Part shown: piece by piece, positions 47,977-60,300 of the stretch
How positions within the stretch are numbered: position 1 is the stretch's first letter
Layout: each line of letters begins with the position of its first letter
Source: Erythrocercus mccallii
Taxonomy: Eukaryota; Chordata; Aves; Passeriformes; Dicruridae
NCBI GenBank assembly: GCA_013397435.1
Contig: VZRG01000747.1
Span: forward strand, 1 to 64,000
Direction of reading: 5' to 3'
DNA length: 64,000 nt
Position numbers and translations under genes: made by a program
Notes under the pieces: model-generated
The model's database searches: none
What the model was told of the DNA's origin: nothing
What the model saw: the letters and a program-made list of their open reading frames with translations, nothing else

Positions 47977-50097
47977 GCTGGGGGATGGGCACAAATGTAT
48001 GATGACAAAAACTATTAGAATATTAATACACATAAACAAAAAGAGTACCCAAAGAGGGATATTTTCATGAGTAAGAGCTAGTTAGAGATTCGATGCATGC
48101 GGAAAGAAGAGTTGGAAAAACAGGTACTAAGGAAATTTTTAAACTGAAAGTCCAAGATGAGCACAAAATATTCTTCAGCAAGAATTCAAAGCCATTATTG
48201 GTCAGTTCATACATATTGTGAATCATAATGTCTTCTTGTCCCCAGTGAAGAATTTGCTTTGCTGGCATCAGGCTTCTGGTTCCATTTGCACACCACCTGC
48301 ATTCCTGTAGTATGCATTTGCATTACATAAAGATCACAATTATCTGCTAAGCTGAATGAGTGATGCAAATGAGAAACCAGTTTCAGTTGAGGTGCCTTCC
48401 AGATACACTGTTGAAAAAATAGCTGCAAACTCATCACTATAGAAGCTTCAGGTAATGAAAAACTTCAGGAATGTTGGCAGTGAACACACTAACTATAAAG
48501 TTCCAGTCATCCAGAGATGCTAATATAGAGCTAAAAGAAAAACTGTCTACTCTGAAAACTATTAGATCTCAAAACCAAGAATGAATGTGTACCTGCTTAA
48601 CAAGGAGTTGTCTGAACTTTGCTTTTGGTAGGAGATCCATTGTTTTGTTAAGAAAAATTTAAGCTTGCTCTAGGTGCAAATAAAGGACATTTAACATAGA
48701 CAAAAGAAAACCATTACAAATTAATACTGATCTTAAGTTCTTACTTGAAGGAAAGCTGACACAATTCCAGGCATTCAAAATAATAGTGAAAAACCTCTAT
48801 TGCTAGATGACTTAAAAATTTATAGTGGCTCTTTGTAAAATACTATGGCTCCAGCCCACACAAGGAAAACAAACAATCCTCATATACCACTGTTTTCGGC
48901 GTTAGAAAATTTGTAACTACATGCTGTGGATAGAACTGAAGTTAGTCTGCTTGAACAGAGAAATTGAGAGCAGTAAACATTTCCAAAATGAGTAAGAATT
49001 TGAAGATGATAAAGAAAAAGTGGCAATTATGAAAATTATGAAGACGCATACAACAGTAAAGACAATAGTAATAAAACTCAAGACATGAAAACAAACTGCG
49101 GGGAAATATTTAATGTATCAGTCACAAATAGCTAATACAGAAGGTATCTTTGTCTTAGGTTTTCTACTTGGTTTGATATAATAGTTTCTTTCTAAATCAC
49201 TGTAGTATTCTGTCATACATGTTGCATGGGCAATGGGCTTCACGTAATTGTGCATTATGGGAACACTGACACCATCTGTTTGCTTTCACCCAGTCACCCA
49301 CTAGCATCATTTGCCAGCTACAACGTTTTTACAGAGAAAACAGAAAATAAGCATTCCCTATTCACAGTCTTGTGTTTGTGGATCCCTTTCACTGTATGCC
49401 ATAGGATAAACTTGAAGTGAGTTACCCTTTAGGCAGTTTATTTTGTTTTACATTTTTGTAGGAATGAGGTCTAAAGCAACAGGCATGTGTTGAGGGGGTT
49501 TCCATGAGAAAGGAATGAATGTGGGTGTGTTAGCCCGCTGATGGAATTGACAGATTTTCAGGCAGAGGCTTTCTTATCTCAACCTCAATGGGGTGGAAGA
49601 GGGAGTGATACCAACATGTCACAGTTTTGTTCCACACTTAAGAAAGACCCACAGCTCTTGTAAACAAAACTCTCCATATATCTCATTTACATGTAAAGTC
49701 CCTGCTCCCCTCACCATTATGACAGAAATCTGGAATTTTAAATCCTACATGGCAGAGGATGAGAATGCAACACCATTTCACACAGAAGTCAACAGGCTGG
49801 CTCTTCACTTCTCCCCAAAGCAGGGATGCCCCTTTGATTAGAGTCTCTGACTATGTCACATGACACCCAGGTGAAATGAAGCTTAATTGATTGCAAAGTT
49901 AAGATTAATGAATTACCAACTGATATATTTTTAGCATGTATATTTAGCTCTAATGCAGTAAGTGCATTTATCAATGATAATTCCCAAATTTGTATTTTTT
50001 TTTGCTTCAATAAATCCCAGTATCATTGCATTTGTGATTGTGAAAGTTTTGATTGAATGCAACCAGGCTGAGGGTTTTGAACTGTTATAATTAGAAA

Positions 50098-50412
50098 TTA
50101 AGTGCAGCCAACCCCATGTTGAGATGAGAATTTACTGGAAATAGCAACTGGAAAAAGCAAGGATATAAGAAAACAAAGAGTAACAACAACAATATTAATA
50201 ACAAAAAGACTAAGATAAAGAAACTATTTGTATGGAAAACCTGCAACAAATACTGACCACCTCATTAGGGCCCAAACAGAACCCACACCCCTCCTCTCAA
50301 AAGCCAGAGTCCCTTTTCCCCTGCTCCTGGCAATGACATGAGGCAGTACCAACATGTTAGGGTCTCCCTCTCAGCTGTTGCAAAATATTAGCCCTGTCCT
50401 TGCCTGAAACCA
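50098..50412 (-). mobile_element. probable ERV LTR fragment
   Basis: On the minus strand the segment contains a GC-richer part ('ggcaaggacagggc', 'ggagcaggggaaaagggactctgg'), then 'ttattaatattgttgttgttac', then 'ccagtaaattctcatctcaacatgggg'. The last two blocks resemble the polyadenylation/U5 part of bird ERVL-type LTRs ('...ttatctcaacccacgag'). The ends are not clear and no duplication was found. It may be a divergent relative of LTR-B. Confidence 0.45.
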
Positions 50413-52381
50413 ATAATATGAAGAAAAAGTTACTTAAATTTGTCAATATAATAATGGAACAAAATTAATATAACAGTATCAACCTTCCCTCTAGTCTATC
50501 TTGGTTGTGTGATATGGATGGTTAAAAGGGGATTTTGTAGGCATTAAATCCATCTTCACCTAGTGGCCATGAATTATGAACTGATTGCAACGGAAATTTG
50601 AGATAGCTGGTATGTCCTGGTTTAGTCTGTTTCTGTCATAGGAATGACTTAGAGATGGATAATTTAATGTAAAGGATTTTAGGACATATTTTTCTTTGAG
50701 GATAAGATGAAAGACTAAAGGTTCAGATTTCAGTTCTTTGTTGTTTGAAGGCAATATTAAAGGTAATACTGCCTTAAAAAACTTAGTCCAGTTCCCATCA
50801 ACAGAACTGCTTTGTCACCTAACTCATTTTGCCAATTTCTCAAAAGGCAAAGAAAAGCTTTTTTCACCTTTCTTCTTTATAGCCTATTGAAAAAGATATT
50901 ATAGTGAACAGCTACATGAAATAATCTAATGGGGGATTTAGTTGCATAAACACTGATATCTAACAGCATGTGAGATGTCACTGGATTACTGGAAATATGT
51001 ACCTTTCTGAAGAAGTAGCTGTCAGGTACTCCCATAGTGTCTGCATGTAGAGAACTGAATACCAAACCTAAAACTTAATTTTACTCTACCTTGCCACTTG
51101 ATGTGCACAATTTTTATATCCTTGATGGATTATATTATTTCAGATGATGAAACCTTCTAGGTAACTTCACCACTTGGTCTATTACCCCCAGTGACAACTG
51201 CCCAGTCTGCCCTCATCCTCTCTTTGATTTTCTCTCTACTCTTCCTTTTATCTTTTCTTCCTTCTGCCCTCCTGCCCTTCTTCTACAGGACAAAACTCTG
51301 AGTATTTTCATATGGCCAGGAAGATTAAATTTTACCCAAACCTTCTGATGATGATGCCAGTCTTTATATTCCATGTCCAAAAAGTGTTACTAAGACCTCA
51401 ATTTGTTCATCTGAAATATGTGTTTGATAAACTGATCATATTGGCATTTTGACACATTTATGTCAGTACTGTGCTCTTGCTCAGAGCTGTATGATAGATT
51501 ATCCTCTAGTACCTATTGTTGCCTTAAACTATTAACTATAACTTTAGGCCTTGTCTTCTAGTTTATTGAAGATCTATCGGCTTCTTATCTATATTGTCTC
51601 CAAAATATCTGTCTGCAATGTATCAGTGAAGAATCTTAAGATCTTCCTGTTAATCTCTTTCAAGTTATTTTAATCAACCTCTGTTACTAGGTATTCTGTT
51701 TTATCTTCCTATTTTCCCAAGAAGGTGATTTTTCTAGATTAGTCATGAACAAGTACTTTTCCTTCTGATGATTGCTGATATATTTTTCTGCAATTGATAT
51801 AATTACTTCCAAATTCATACACATACAAAACTCATCTTCACTTTTCTACAAAAAATTCCATATTTTCCTGTGTTTTTTTTTCTTTCTTCAGCACATATAC
51901 CTATATACACAATATATTTGCATTGCACTTAATTAGATTTTTGTGTTTTATTCATGGCAATGAAGGGGTCCTACTAACGCAATACCTGTTTGCCACTTTC
52001 CTATTTCTTCATCCATTTTATACATAGGAGAGTGTTTACTATTTTCTTTTTTTCTTGCCCTCAGTATCCCTGATGCTTCATTTTACTTTCCAGGCCACAT
52101 CCATTTTTGAGGAATTATTTCCATTCTATGACATTAATAAAAATTACTTTTTGCAAACATCCTTTGCTTCATCTAGTGTTGAAATATAAACCCGAATTAA
52201 GGTGAAACTAAAGTCTAGAACCAATTATTCTCTTTCTGTTATGCAGATTAGACTCTGCCTCATGCCTGGGTATTATTTCTTGATTTAGGTTATGAAAATC
52301 TATCAAATTTCTTTGTTTTCTGTACACCTTGTCTTCTAAATAATCTCAAATACTATTTCCATCTTAAAATCTGGGTTTTCT
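50413..52381. other. AT-rich sequence, no gene recognised
   Basis: Pyrimidine-rich words cluster around 51215-51290 ('ctcttccttttatcttttcttccttctgccc'). No gene or transposon was recognised. Confidence 0.5.
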
Positions 52382-52943
52382 TGTTGTTTTTTAACCCCAG
52401 AAGCAGCTCAGCTCAACACAGCCAGTCACTCACTGGTGCTATTGGATGGGGCAGAGAAATGGAAAGAGAAAAGTTAAGTATTTATATATTGAGCGATAAA
52501 GACAATTTTAATAGCAAAAGCTGTGCATGAAAGGGCAAAACATCAAGAAGTTCATCCTCCACTTCCCACAGGCAGGCAGATGTTCAGCCATCTCCAGGAA
52601 AACAGGGCTGTGTCCCCTGTACAAGTGACTTGGGAAGACAAACACCATTGATCCGAACGACTCCTCTTCCCCTGACCATGACACCATATGGCCTGGGATA
52701 TCCCTTCAATCAGTTGGGATCAACTCTCCCAGCTGTGTTGCCTCACAACTTCTTGTGCATCCTCAGATTTTTAACTGATGGAGTAGGTTGAGAGGCAGAA
52801 AAGGCCTTTGCTCTGTGGAAACGTTGCCCAGCAGTAGCTAAACTATCCCTGAATTATTGCTTTCAGCATGAATCTAAAGCACAAGCCTGTGTATCAGCCA
52901 TTGTGAAGAATATTAACTATGTCCTGGTCAAAACTAGAAAACA
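52382..52943 (-). mobile_element. LTR-B type ERV solo LTR, near complete
   Basis: Second near-complete copy (562 bp) of the LTR found at 2096-2656, in the same orientation. On the plus strand it opens with 'tgttgttttttaaccccag', the decayed reverse of '...ggggttaaaccacgaca'. It keeps 'gataaagacaattttaatagc' (reverse of the tattaaa polyadenylation region), 'cagccatctccagga', 'catgacaccatatggcctgggatatccctt' and 'gcagaaaaggcctttgctctg', and ends near 'attaactatgtcctgg...aca'. The TATA box seen in the other copy is missing here: 'cccctgaccatgacacc' replaces 'ttttatatactgacatgacacc'. No internal retroviral sequence is attached. Confidence 0.82.
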
Positions 52944-53785
52944 TATTGAGCACAGTTTCTCAAGTATTTAAGGGTAGCTATGGAAAGATACTATACCACA
53001 GAAATGAGTCAGTTTCTAAACCAGCATCTCTGGTGGTGGATAAAAATCTCATGCTGAATAATTTTTGAAGTGTATGTTCAGTTCTTGTTCTTGTATAACT
53101 GTTTTATGATTTTCATCGATAAATAAAAAAATGCCATTGGATTCCTCTCCACTATTATTTTTTTTACATTTTTAAAGACAATATTTCAATATTAGTTCTA
53201 TATCAAAATATTTTTACAGCATTTGTCAAAGTCAAAACACTTAGAAAACTGAGTATCTATGAGATTTAAATCAAACTAAATACAATAGAATTAGACTTAT
53301 GCGAAAATCCAGACTGAGATCAAAATTGGGTCTTTATGCTTCATTTATGAACTTCCTAACTGAATCATGATATACAGAATAAAACTGCTAGCAATAGAAA
53401 TATGTTTTAAGATATGTTAGAGGCTCAAATAGCCAAAATTTTATCCTACAAATTCAGATTTTTATCAAACTAAGCTGAACAGCATAATGTGCATCCTGTT
53501 CTGTCAATCATACAAACTTTCCTTTTAGGCAAAAGAAATATCTTTGTTGGCACCTTTTTTCTTCATTCTATATACAATAAATATAGAGATATAGATGCAT
53601 GTATGTGCATCTCTGCATATATGTGATCTCTACTACTCAAGGCTGCAGTATATATGTATTTCTAGGTCAATTTGGCTACAGTAAAAGCCATTAAATATAT
53701 GTACAGTAGTTACTTGAGAAATCAGTTATGGGAATTTGAAAGGGTTTAAAAGCTTTATATTTCTCTTAACTTGGTTCAGGTAGAT

Positions 53786-53831
53786 ATAGTTTATGTTGAT
53801 TGATTATGATAGTTTATGTTAATTGATTTTG
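53786..53831. repeat. tandem duplication, 23 bp x 2
   Basis: Two adjacent 23-bp units beginning 'atagtttatgtt' differ at two positions. Confidence 0.92.
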
Positions 53832-56494
53832 ACAAATATCCTTCAAAAGCAAAGAAAAAACAATAATGACCAATTTTACCTATAGAGATATACACAGAAA
53901 AATATGTATGATGAGAAGAATTCTGTTTTCAAGAACATAAAAGAACATAATTACTACTAAATAGTGGAGGTTTTTTTCCAAAATAAATCAGATCTCATAG
54001 AAACACTTTCCTTTCTTTATTCATTAATTATTAATATTCTTATTGGGAAAAATGGAGAACCGTATAGGAAAGAAAACTTCCTTATGACATATATTGGTTT
54101 CAATTTCTGCATTAAATTTAGAAAGAAATAAAAGATGAAAAGTAATTTAACTCTTAGACAGCAATAACTGAATTTTGAAGGAAACGTGTCAGTTACAGAT
54201 AATATGTCAAGCTGTTCGAAGTACCATTCTATTCCTCCTGAATAGACCTAGAAAAGAATAAATATGTCCTACTTTGGATTTCCTTTCTTACTTTACTGTT
54301 TCTTTCTCTTACTGTAACGTTTCACTCATCTACTCTTCTTGGGATACGAGCTTCCTAAACATGTCCAACAATGACTGCATTTTTGTTCTTACTTTCCAAA
54401 AGAAGCAAAAAAAGGCCACAGTCACGTGGTGTTTTGAGTTTGAAAGACAGACTCCAGATGAAAATATATCAATTTTTCACTTGTGTATATACAGTTCTGC
54501 AATTTAAAGGGAATTGTGCACAACATATATAAATGAAGATCTCTGCAAAGGAGAGTTAACAATGTTAAATATTTAACCTTAAATTGGTTAAAATTATTTA
54601 TTTGCAATTAATTCCACCAGGGTTGGTTTTGGTTGTGGTTGTTTTTTGTTAATTTGGTTTTTTTGGGGGGAGGGGGAAGGGGTTTTATATTCATTTGCAT
54701 GTTGTCTTTTGCTGATTTCAGGTTTCTGTGTATTTAACTATTTGTGTCATTCTACTACGTGATAATGTTCAATTGACAAGTTCAGTGTTCCTACAACAAT
54801 ATGCATGAAGATTTCCCCTCTGAAAGGAAGGTTTCTCCTGTGAACTCTATAACAAAGTAAATATCTCACACAGCTGAGATACTTGTATGTAAATTTGAAA
54901 AAAAAAACAAGGGTCGTGTTTCAGGTAAACAGAATCAGAATATTTTAAGCATCCCATCTCACCAGGCATTCATCTGTTAAAAGAAAAAAAAAAGCATGTC
55001 TTAATGTCATGTATACCTCTTAGGTATTCAACCCCTATCTAAAAGTGAGGTTATTCTGAATAATTTATGATTCAGAAATTATGTCCCCAGCAGTTTAACT
55101 TCCCTTGAACTAACTATACTAACTATACTAAATCTTAAAAAGATAAAGACCATTTTCCAGATGGTCTTCCCAAATGAATTTTTAAGTTACTGACTTTGAA
55201 TGGCAAGGCAAGACTGCCTTCCACACTGCCTACCTATTCCTCTAAAGAGAATGCTTAGTCCCTCTCAGTTCAATCAGGACAGGTGTGGGTCCTGCTTTAC
55301 TTTTTACATCTGATAATTTTCTGTTTACCACACTGGACTTGCCTGGCCTTGCTCCAGTCACTGTCATGAAGCTCCTACAACAAAATCAGGGGTGTTTCAA
55401 TGTCATCACATACACAGAGAAATTAAAAGTTTAAGTATAGAAGTTATTAAAATATATTAAGAACCTAGCAGGAAGTTTTCTGTACAGTTGCAATATCTAT
55501 TAACAGGAGAGGTCCATAGATGTAATTTCACCCACCATAGTTACAAATCTAAAAATGGTAGAATTTTTACTTGAACAATTGACTAATGTAATGTTTTAGT
55601 CCATTCTGCCTTTATAGAATATAAAAGATGAGACATGAAGAAAAGCTTCTGACAAATTTTATTAGAACTTTATGAAAGGACTGAACTCTAAGTGTTTTCT
55701 TGCCTACCTCCATGGCAGCAAAACCCTTTCCCATTGTTATGAACACTGAGAAATATATACATTGTCATTTTTGGGGACTGAAGTAGAAGAACCTTCTCTT
55801 TTCTGGTCTGTCACAAGGTGAAGGAAGATACTTCACAACTAAATAACTAAACATGGCTCAATTTATACTCTTCTAAATAAAAAAACAATTTTCTAATAAG
55901 TCAGAATATGACTCAGAGTATTTACAATGCAGAAGTGTGTATCAGGATTGGTTGACTTTAGAATCAATAGAAAGAAAAAGAAATGAAGCTTCAGTGTGTA
56001 CTTTTTCTTATCTTGAAGTGCAAATATAAATAGGTCAGATAATTGTTACTCCAAAGGTGTGATTGTTACCCACCAAATTTAAAGGGAAATTTATCTCAGT
56101 ATAGGTAATAAAATAGTGCAGCATACAAAGTTAGGTAAAATTTATCCCCTTCTCTGACTCCAGAATTTTGCTACATCCACCATCTGTTGTGCCTGAAAAG
56201 ATCCCATTTCCATCTCCTCTTGAGCATTATGCTTTGAGTTTTTTCTTCTGTGTTTGTGAGCATATTGGAAGCTGTCATAATGCACAAAGCTAACTTTTGG
56301 GGATCAAGACTTTTTGCCACTAACAAAATTCTTCTCTGACTGTGAATTGACAGATACATTAAAGTCTTTTACATGGTTTTATGCTGGTCTTATACAGAAA
56401 CACATGTGAGGGTCTTTGTCTCCCATAAACTGGACAAAAAATATAGACTCAAAAGGCTTACCAACAGATGAGAAAAAGTTACAGCTGCTCTGAA

Positions 56495-56524
<30 letters not shown>
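56495..56524. repeat. (ATG)10 microsatellite
   Basis: Ten perfect ATG triplets. On the minus strand they read as a poly-histidine stretch in one frame, which is only a by-product of the repeat. Confidence 0.97.
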
Positions 56525-56526
<2 letters not shown>

Positions 56527-57314
56527 AGTCTTGTCTTGACAGTGAAAAAGTTGACATTTGTTTCTTACAGTGATATTGGCTCATGATAGTAACACTAACA
56601 TGTGGAAGAATCACCAGCAAATGATTAAAACTGCAAATGAGATAAAAAGGAAATGTTTTATGGATACAAATACTGTGGTTTAGAAAGTTCAAAGGATGAA
56701 AGCCTAAAGTGTGACTTTGTTCCCATTTTCTTTATGCAGTTATCCTTCCTTAAGTTTTGTTTTCTTTGATCCACTATTTGTCTAAAAAGGTCATAGAACT
56801 ACATAAATAAATCTTAAATCTCCAAGGGATTCTATGAACAATTTCCTTTCATAAAGAGAATCAGAACACCTTTCAAGTATTTTGTTTATATTGAAAGGTT
56901 CATTTTAAAAGAGAAATCTCCCATTTTGCATTTCATACAGATTGATAAATGGTGAAATCTGCACAGACATATAAATATATATATACATGTATAGATACAA
57001 TAATATTGCACATCCACTTCTAATAATCTACTCAACTACTCCTGATGTTGTGCTGTCAGCATCAAAAAGTGCTAATAAATATAAATGGCATTGCATTGTT
57101 GGATTATTAAAAGAGTGATGACTTTAAAAACTTGTAAATATATGAGCTCAATTTTAGTCAAAGGCATGTGTGCTAGATCCAGGTATCAAAACACTCTTTT
57201 TCCCAGAAGGTGATGAAAAAATAATGTCTAAATCAAAGGCTGGATATTTATTTTGTTGAATTTTAGTTGAATTTGAAGCCTTGTCACTTATTCATTTGCT
57301 GTTTTCTCATGCTC

Positions 57315-60300
57315 TCAAATACTTACCAGCAGTCTCTTGTCGTCATTCACTATATGATTCTTGCTTTTGCAAGTCTGTTGGGGTTGTATCTTTTCCCCCA
57401 TGGTAAGGCTCATCTTAGCTGTGCTGATGTTGTGTTTCTGAGTCTGTTGGAAGCCTTGTCTAGCTCCAAATCCAAGAATTATACCACACATAACATGTTG
57501 CTGTTGGACCACCACACTGTTATGTAAGTATGCATATCCCATGGTATCACAGGAACCCAGACAATGGAGTTGTTATTTTGAAAAGTGAAGTAGATAATTT
57601 CATTTGAACATGTTCGTAAAACCCGAAGTATATTAGAAAAGTTAAGAGTTTTAACAGAGGTGTAATTCTGAACATTATACATGTGGCAAGTGGCACTGTT
57701 TTGTAAGCTTGGTACAGTGCCTGTTTTCTTTCATTTCCATTATTGCCATGGGAATATAGTTATTTCCAAAGTCCCATATACACAGTAACTAAATTCAGCA
57801 GCTGTGTGAAAGGTTAAGTGTAAGGCAAATGGATTTCTACCTTACTGTCTCAAGGACATATGACAGGGCAAATCTTTACAATCCAACCAGAGAGTAATCA
57901 ATATCGATCATGCAGATGTTCCTACAGAGCTCGTGGAATAAAATAAAAGTCTAGTTTTAAAATCCTTCGTTATTGAAGTAGCTACCTCCTGCCCTGGAAT
58001 TATAGTACTTAACCTCTTTGGACACAGCTGTTGTGCCTGCATGCCTTAGCCATGATTTTTGAAGATACAGGAAACAATCCTTAAAATATTACCATTCTTT
58101 CCTTAAGATATATTGTGTACTTAACAACTACTCCCTTGAACAGATATATTTTTTTAGAAATAGGTCTTTTTTATTATAGTACTATGCAAATAAGATAAGT
58201 AATTGCATAACTGTTGAAAAAAATTGTGTCACGCTTAGAGTAGGGGAAGTGGTATTATAGTTATGCTTGAATTTTAATAGAATTTTAAGGGAAGAGAATC
58301 TGGCCTGAGATGTTAAAATATATCAGTCTCTATAACTTGGTTCAGCAAAAATATTGGGCATTCGAAAGATAATCAGTTCTGATGTTCAGTATCTACAGCC
58401 AAAATTATTATTCTAGGAATTTCAGTTTACTTTTTGAAGGCAGCTAAAACATATTGACTCACGTTTTCAGCACTGGAGGACTTTAGGGATAAAAGTATTT
58501 ATCAGCATTTTCAGATGTTTGTAATTCATAATTATACAGAACAATTCAGTTTTTGTTAATATCTACAATACCTCTAGGGAAAAGAAGAAACAAATTATTT
58601 CTTTATTTGTGTAAGCCTGGAGCTTGATCTGGTCATCTTGAGTTCCATCACATATTGAAAAACAGGCTTCATACAAAAATCATATGAAAAGAAAGGAACA
58701 ATCCAGCTTATTTAACTCACGTGTTGAGGATAGTCTATCTTCTCAGGACACAGAGTTCCAGTTTTCTTTCATCACACACTTAACATTCATGGCACAATTC
58801 TTCTGTAAATATCATTTTGCTTATCAAGTTATTTTGTTTTTCACAAAAATTTAAAATATTCTAGAGGCAGAAGCATTCAAATGATTACTTCGCTGGTAAT
58901 TCTCTAATTTAAAATCAGATATTCAGGAAAACAAATGTTTAAAACAAGGCATTTCCCTAAAATATGTTGCATAATACAGTCAAGATAAAAGCTGAAATAC
59001 TTCATAAAGCCATACATGAATGAACAACAGCAGATAGCTAAAAATCATACATAGTCATTTTCTATCCAAAGATTCAAAATAATGTCATTATTGTAAAATA
59101 TCCCCTGAAGTAATAACCAGAAGATTGTAGGTTTTCTATTGTGTCTTGGAACTTTTTTTACAAGTACCACTTACAGGAAGACTGAGCAGCCTTCTCTGAA
59201 ATAACTCTGCACTGCAAAACAAATTTGGGGCTTGCTCATTTGTTTTACATTCTCTGAGGCTGTTAGCTTGTGTGAGCTGTTTTATTCCACCTTCCTCAGA
59301 CCATCTTTTTCAAATGTGCATTACTTATTTAGAATTTCTTAAAAATGCATGTCACTGAGTTGAAAAACTCCTTCACGTTCATAGCTATAAAAAGTCAAAC
59401 CAGGCAGAAAGTCTAAGCCTAAAGTATCTTTAAAAATTTGGGGAATTCCAGGCAATCCAGGGACATAAAGTGATTAATATTTAATTATGGAATAAACACG
59501 GGAAAAAAGGCTTCACTTCTGCAGTGACTACTATGTGTATGATATAGGCAGGTTGTCTGCCAGTACTAAGTACATAGAGGAGGAAGACAGAACTGCAGTG
59601 AAAATACAGATTTCATTCTTCTTCACCAAGCTGAGAGCAGAGACCAGATTGTATCTACTTAAAAGGAAGTTAAAGGTGTCAGTTCTGAACTAGGTTATTT
59701 AAGCCACCCTTTGGAACTCCTACATCAAATCAATCTTGAACAGAGGATACGTCCAAAACTGCAAATAGTTTTGCTTCCTGCTTGTTTTATACAACCCTGA
59801 GATAAATGAAATTTAGGCAAAATTAAAGTTATGACACTCTGCAAAACAACAAAGGGCATATGGATAAATTGGTAGATATTTCAAGAACAACAGTGTAATC
59901 CAGCAAAGCATTTAGACTTTTAAAATACTCTATGGATGCAGAAGTTCGAGTGCCATGTAGGGGTCTCCTCTAGCCTCCAAAGATAGCTCTGTCCCCCCAC
60001 CATGCATCAAGCCTCAAACTGACCCTTTTCTGGTATATGAAATTGTAGTGGGAGAAATGTCCACGCATATCTGTCTAGAACACAGATTGGAACAGCAGTT
60101 GCCTCACAAGAAAAGGCATAAAATAATCTTCCCCTCATATAACTTGCTGGAAAAGTCCAAATATCTATCCAAACTTAAACCATATTCCCTCAATCAGGCT
60201 ACTGGCCAAGGTAATAGAACAATAACAAGATGGTAATCAAACCACTTGTTAAGGAAGTGAGGAGATTTAGGATTTTGCAAAAGTAGTCTAAGGCTCAGTC

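Larger units (their letters stand above)
45551..50097. other. AT-rich sequence, no gene recognised
   Basis: About 4.5 kb with no supported gene. It contains a 15-bp direct duplication at 46484-46513 (acagagcaacagaaa twice), an A23 run at 47954-47976, and a 61-codon plus-strand frame at 46129-46314 with unusual charged composition. The part 49850-50060 reads as low-repeat sequence with several homeodomain-like TAATTG and TTAATGA words. Confidence 0.5.
52944..57314. other. AT-rich sequence, no gene recognised
   Basis: No supported gene. It holds a 23-bp tandem duplication (53786-53831), a G/T-rich patch at 54619-54685, and an ATG microsatellite (56495-56524). Confidence 0.5.

Noticed and set aside
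2096..52943. The two full-length LTR-B copies as the ends of one provirus
   Set aside because: They are in the same orientation but 50 kb apart, with unrelated sequence, CR1 elements and other LTRs between. No retroviral genes were seen. They are separate solo LTRs.
56390..56692. Minus-strand frame with a histidine run
   Set aside because: The histidines come from the (ATG)10 microsatellite. No domain, and the rest looks random.
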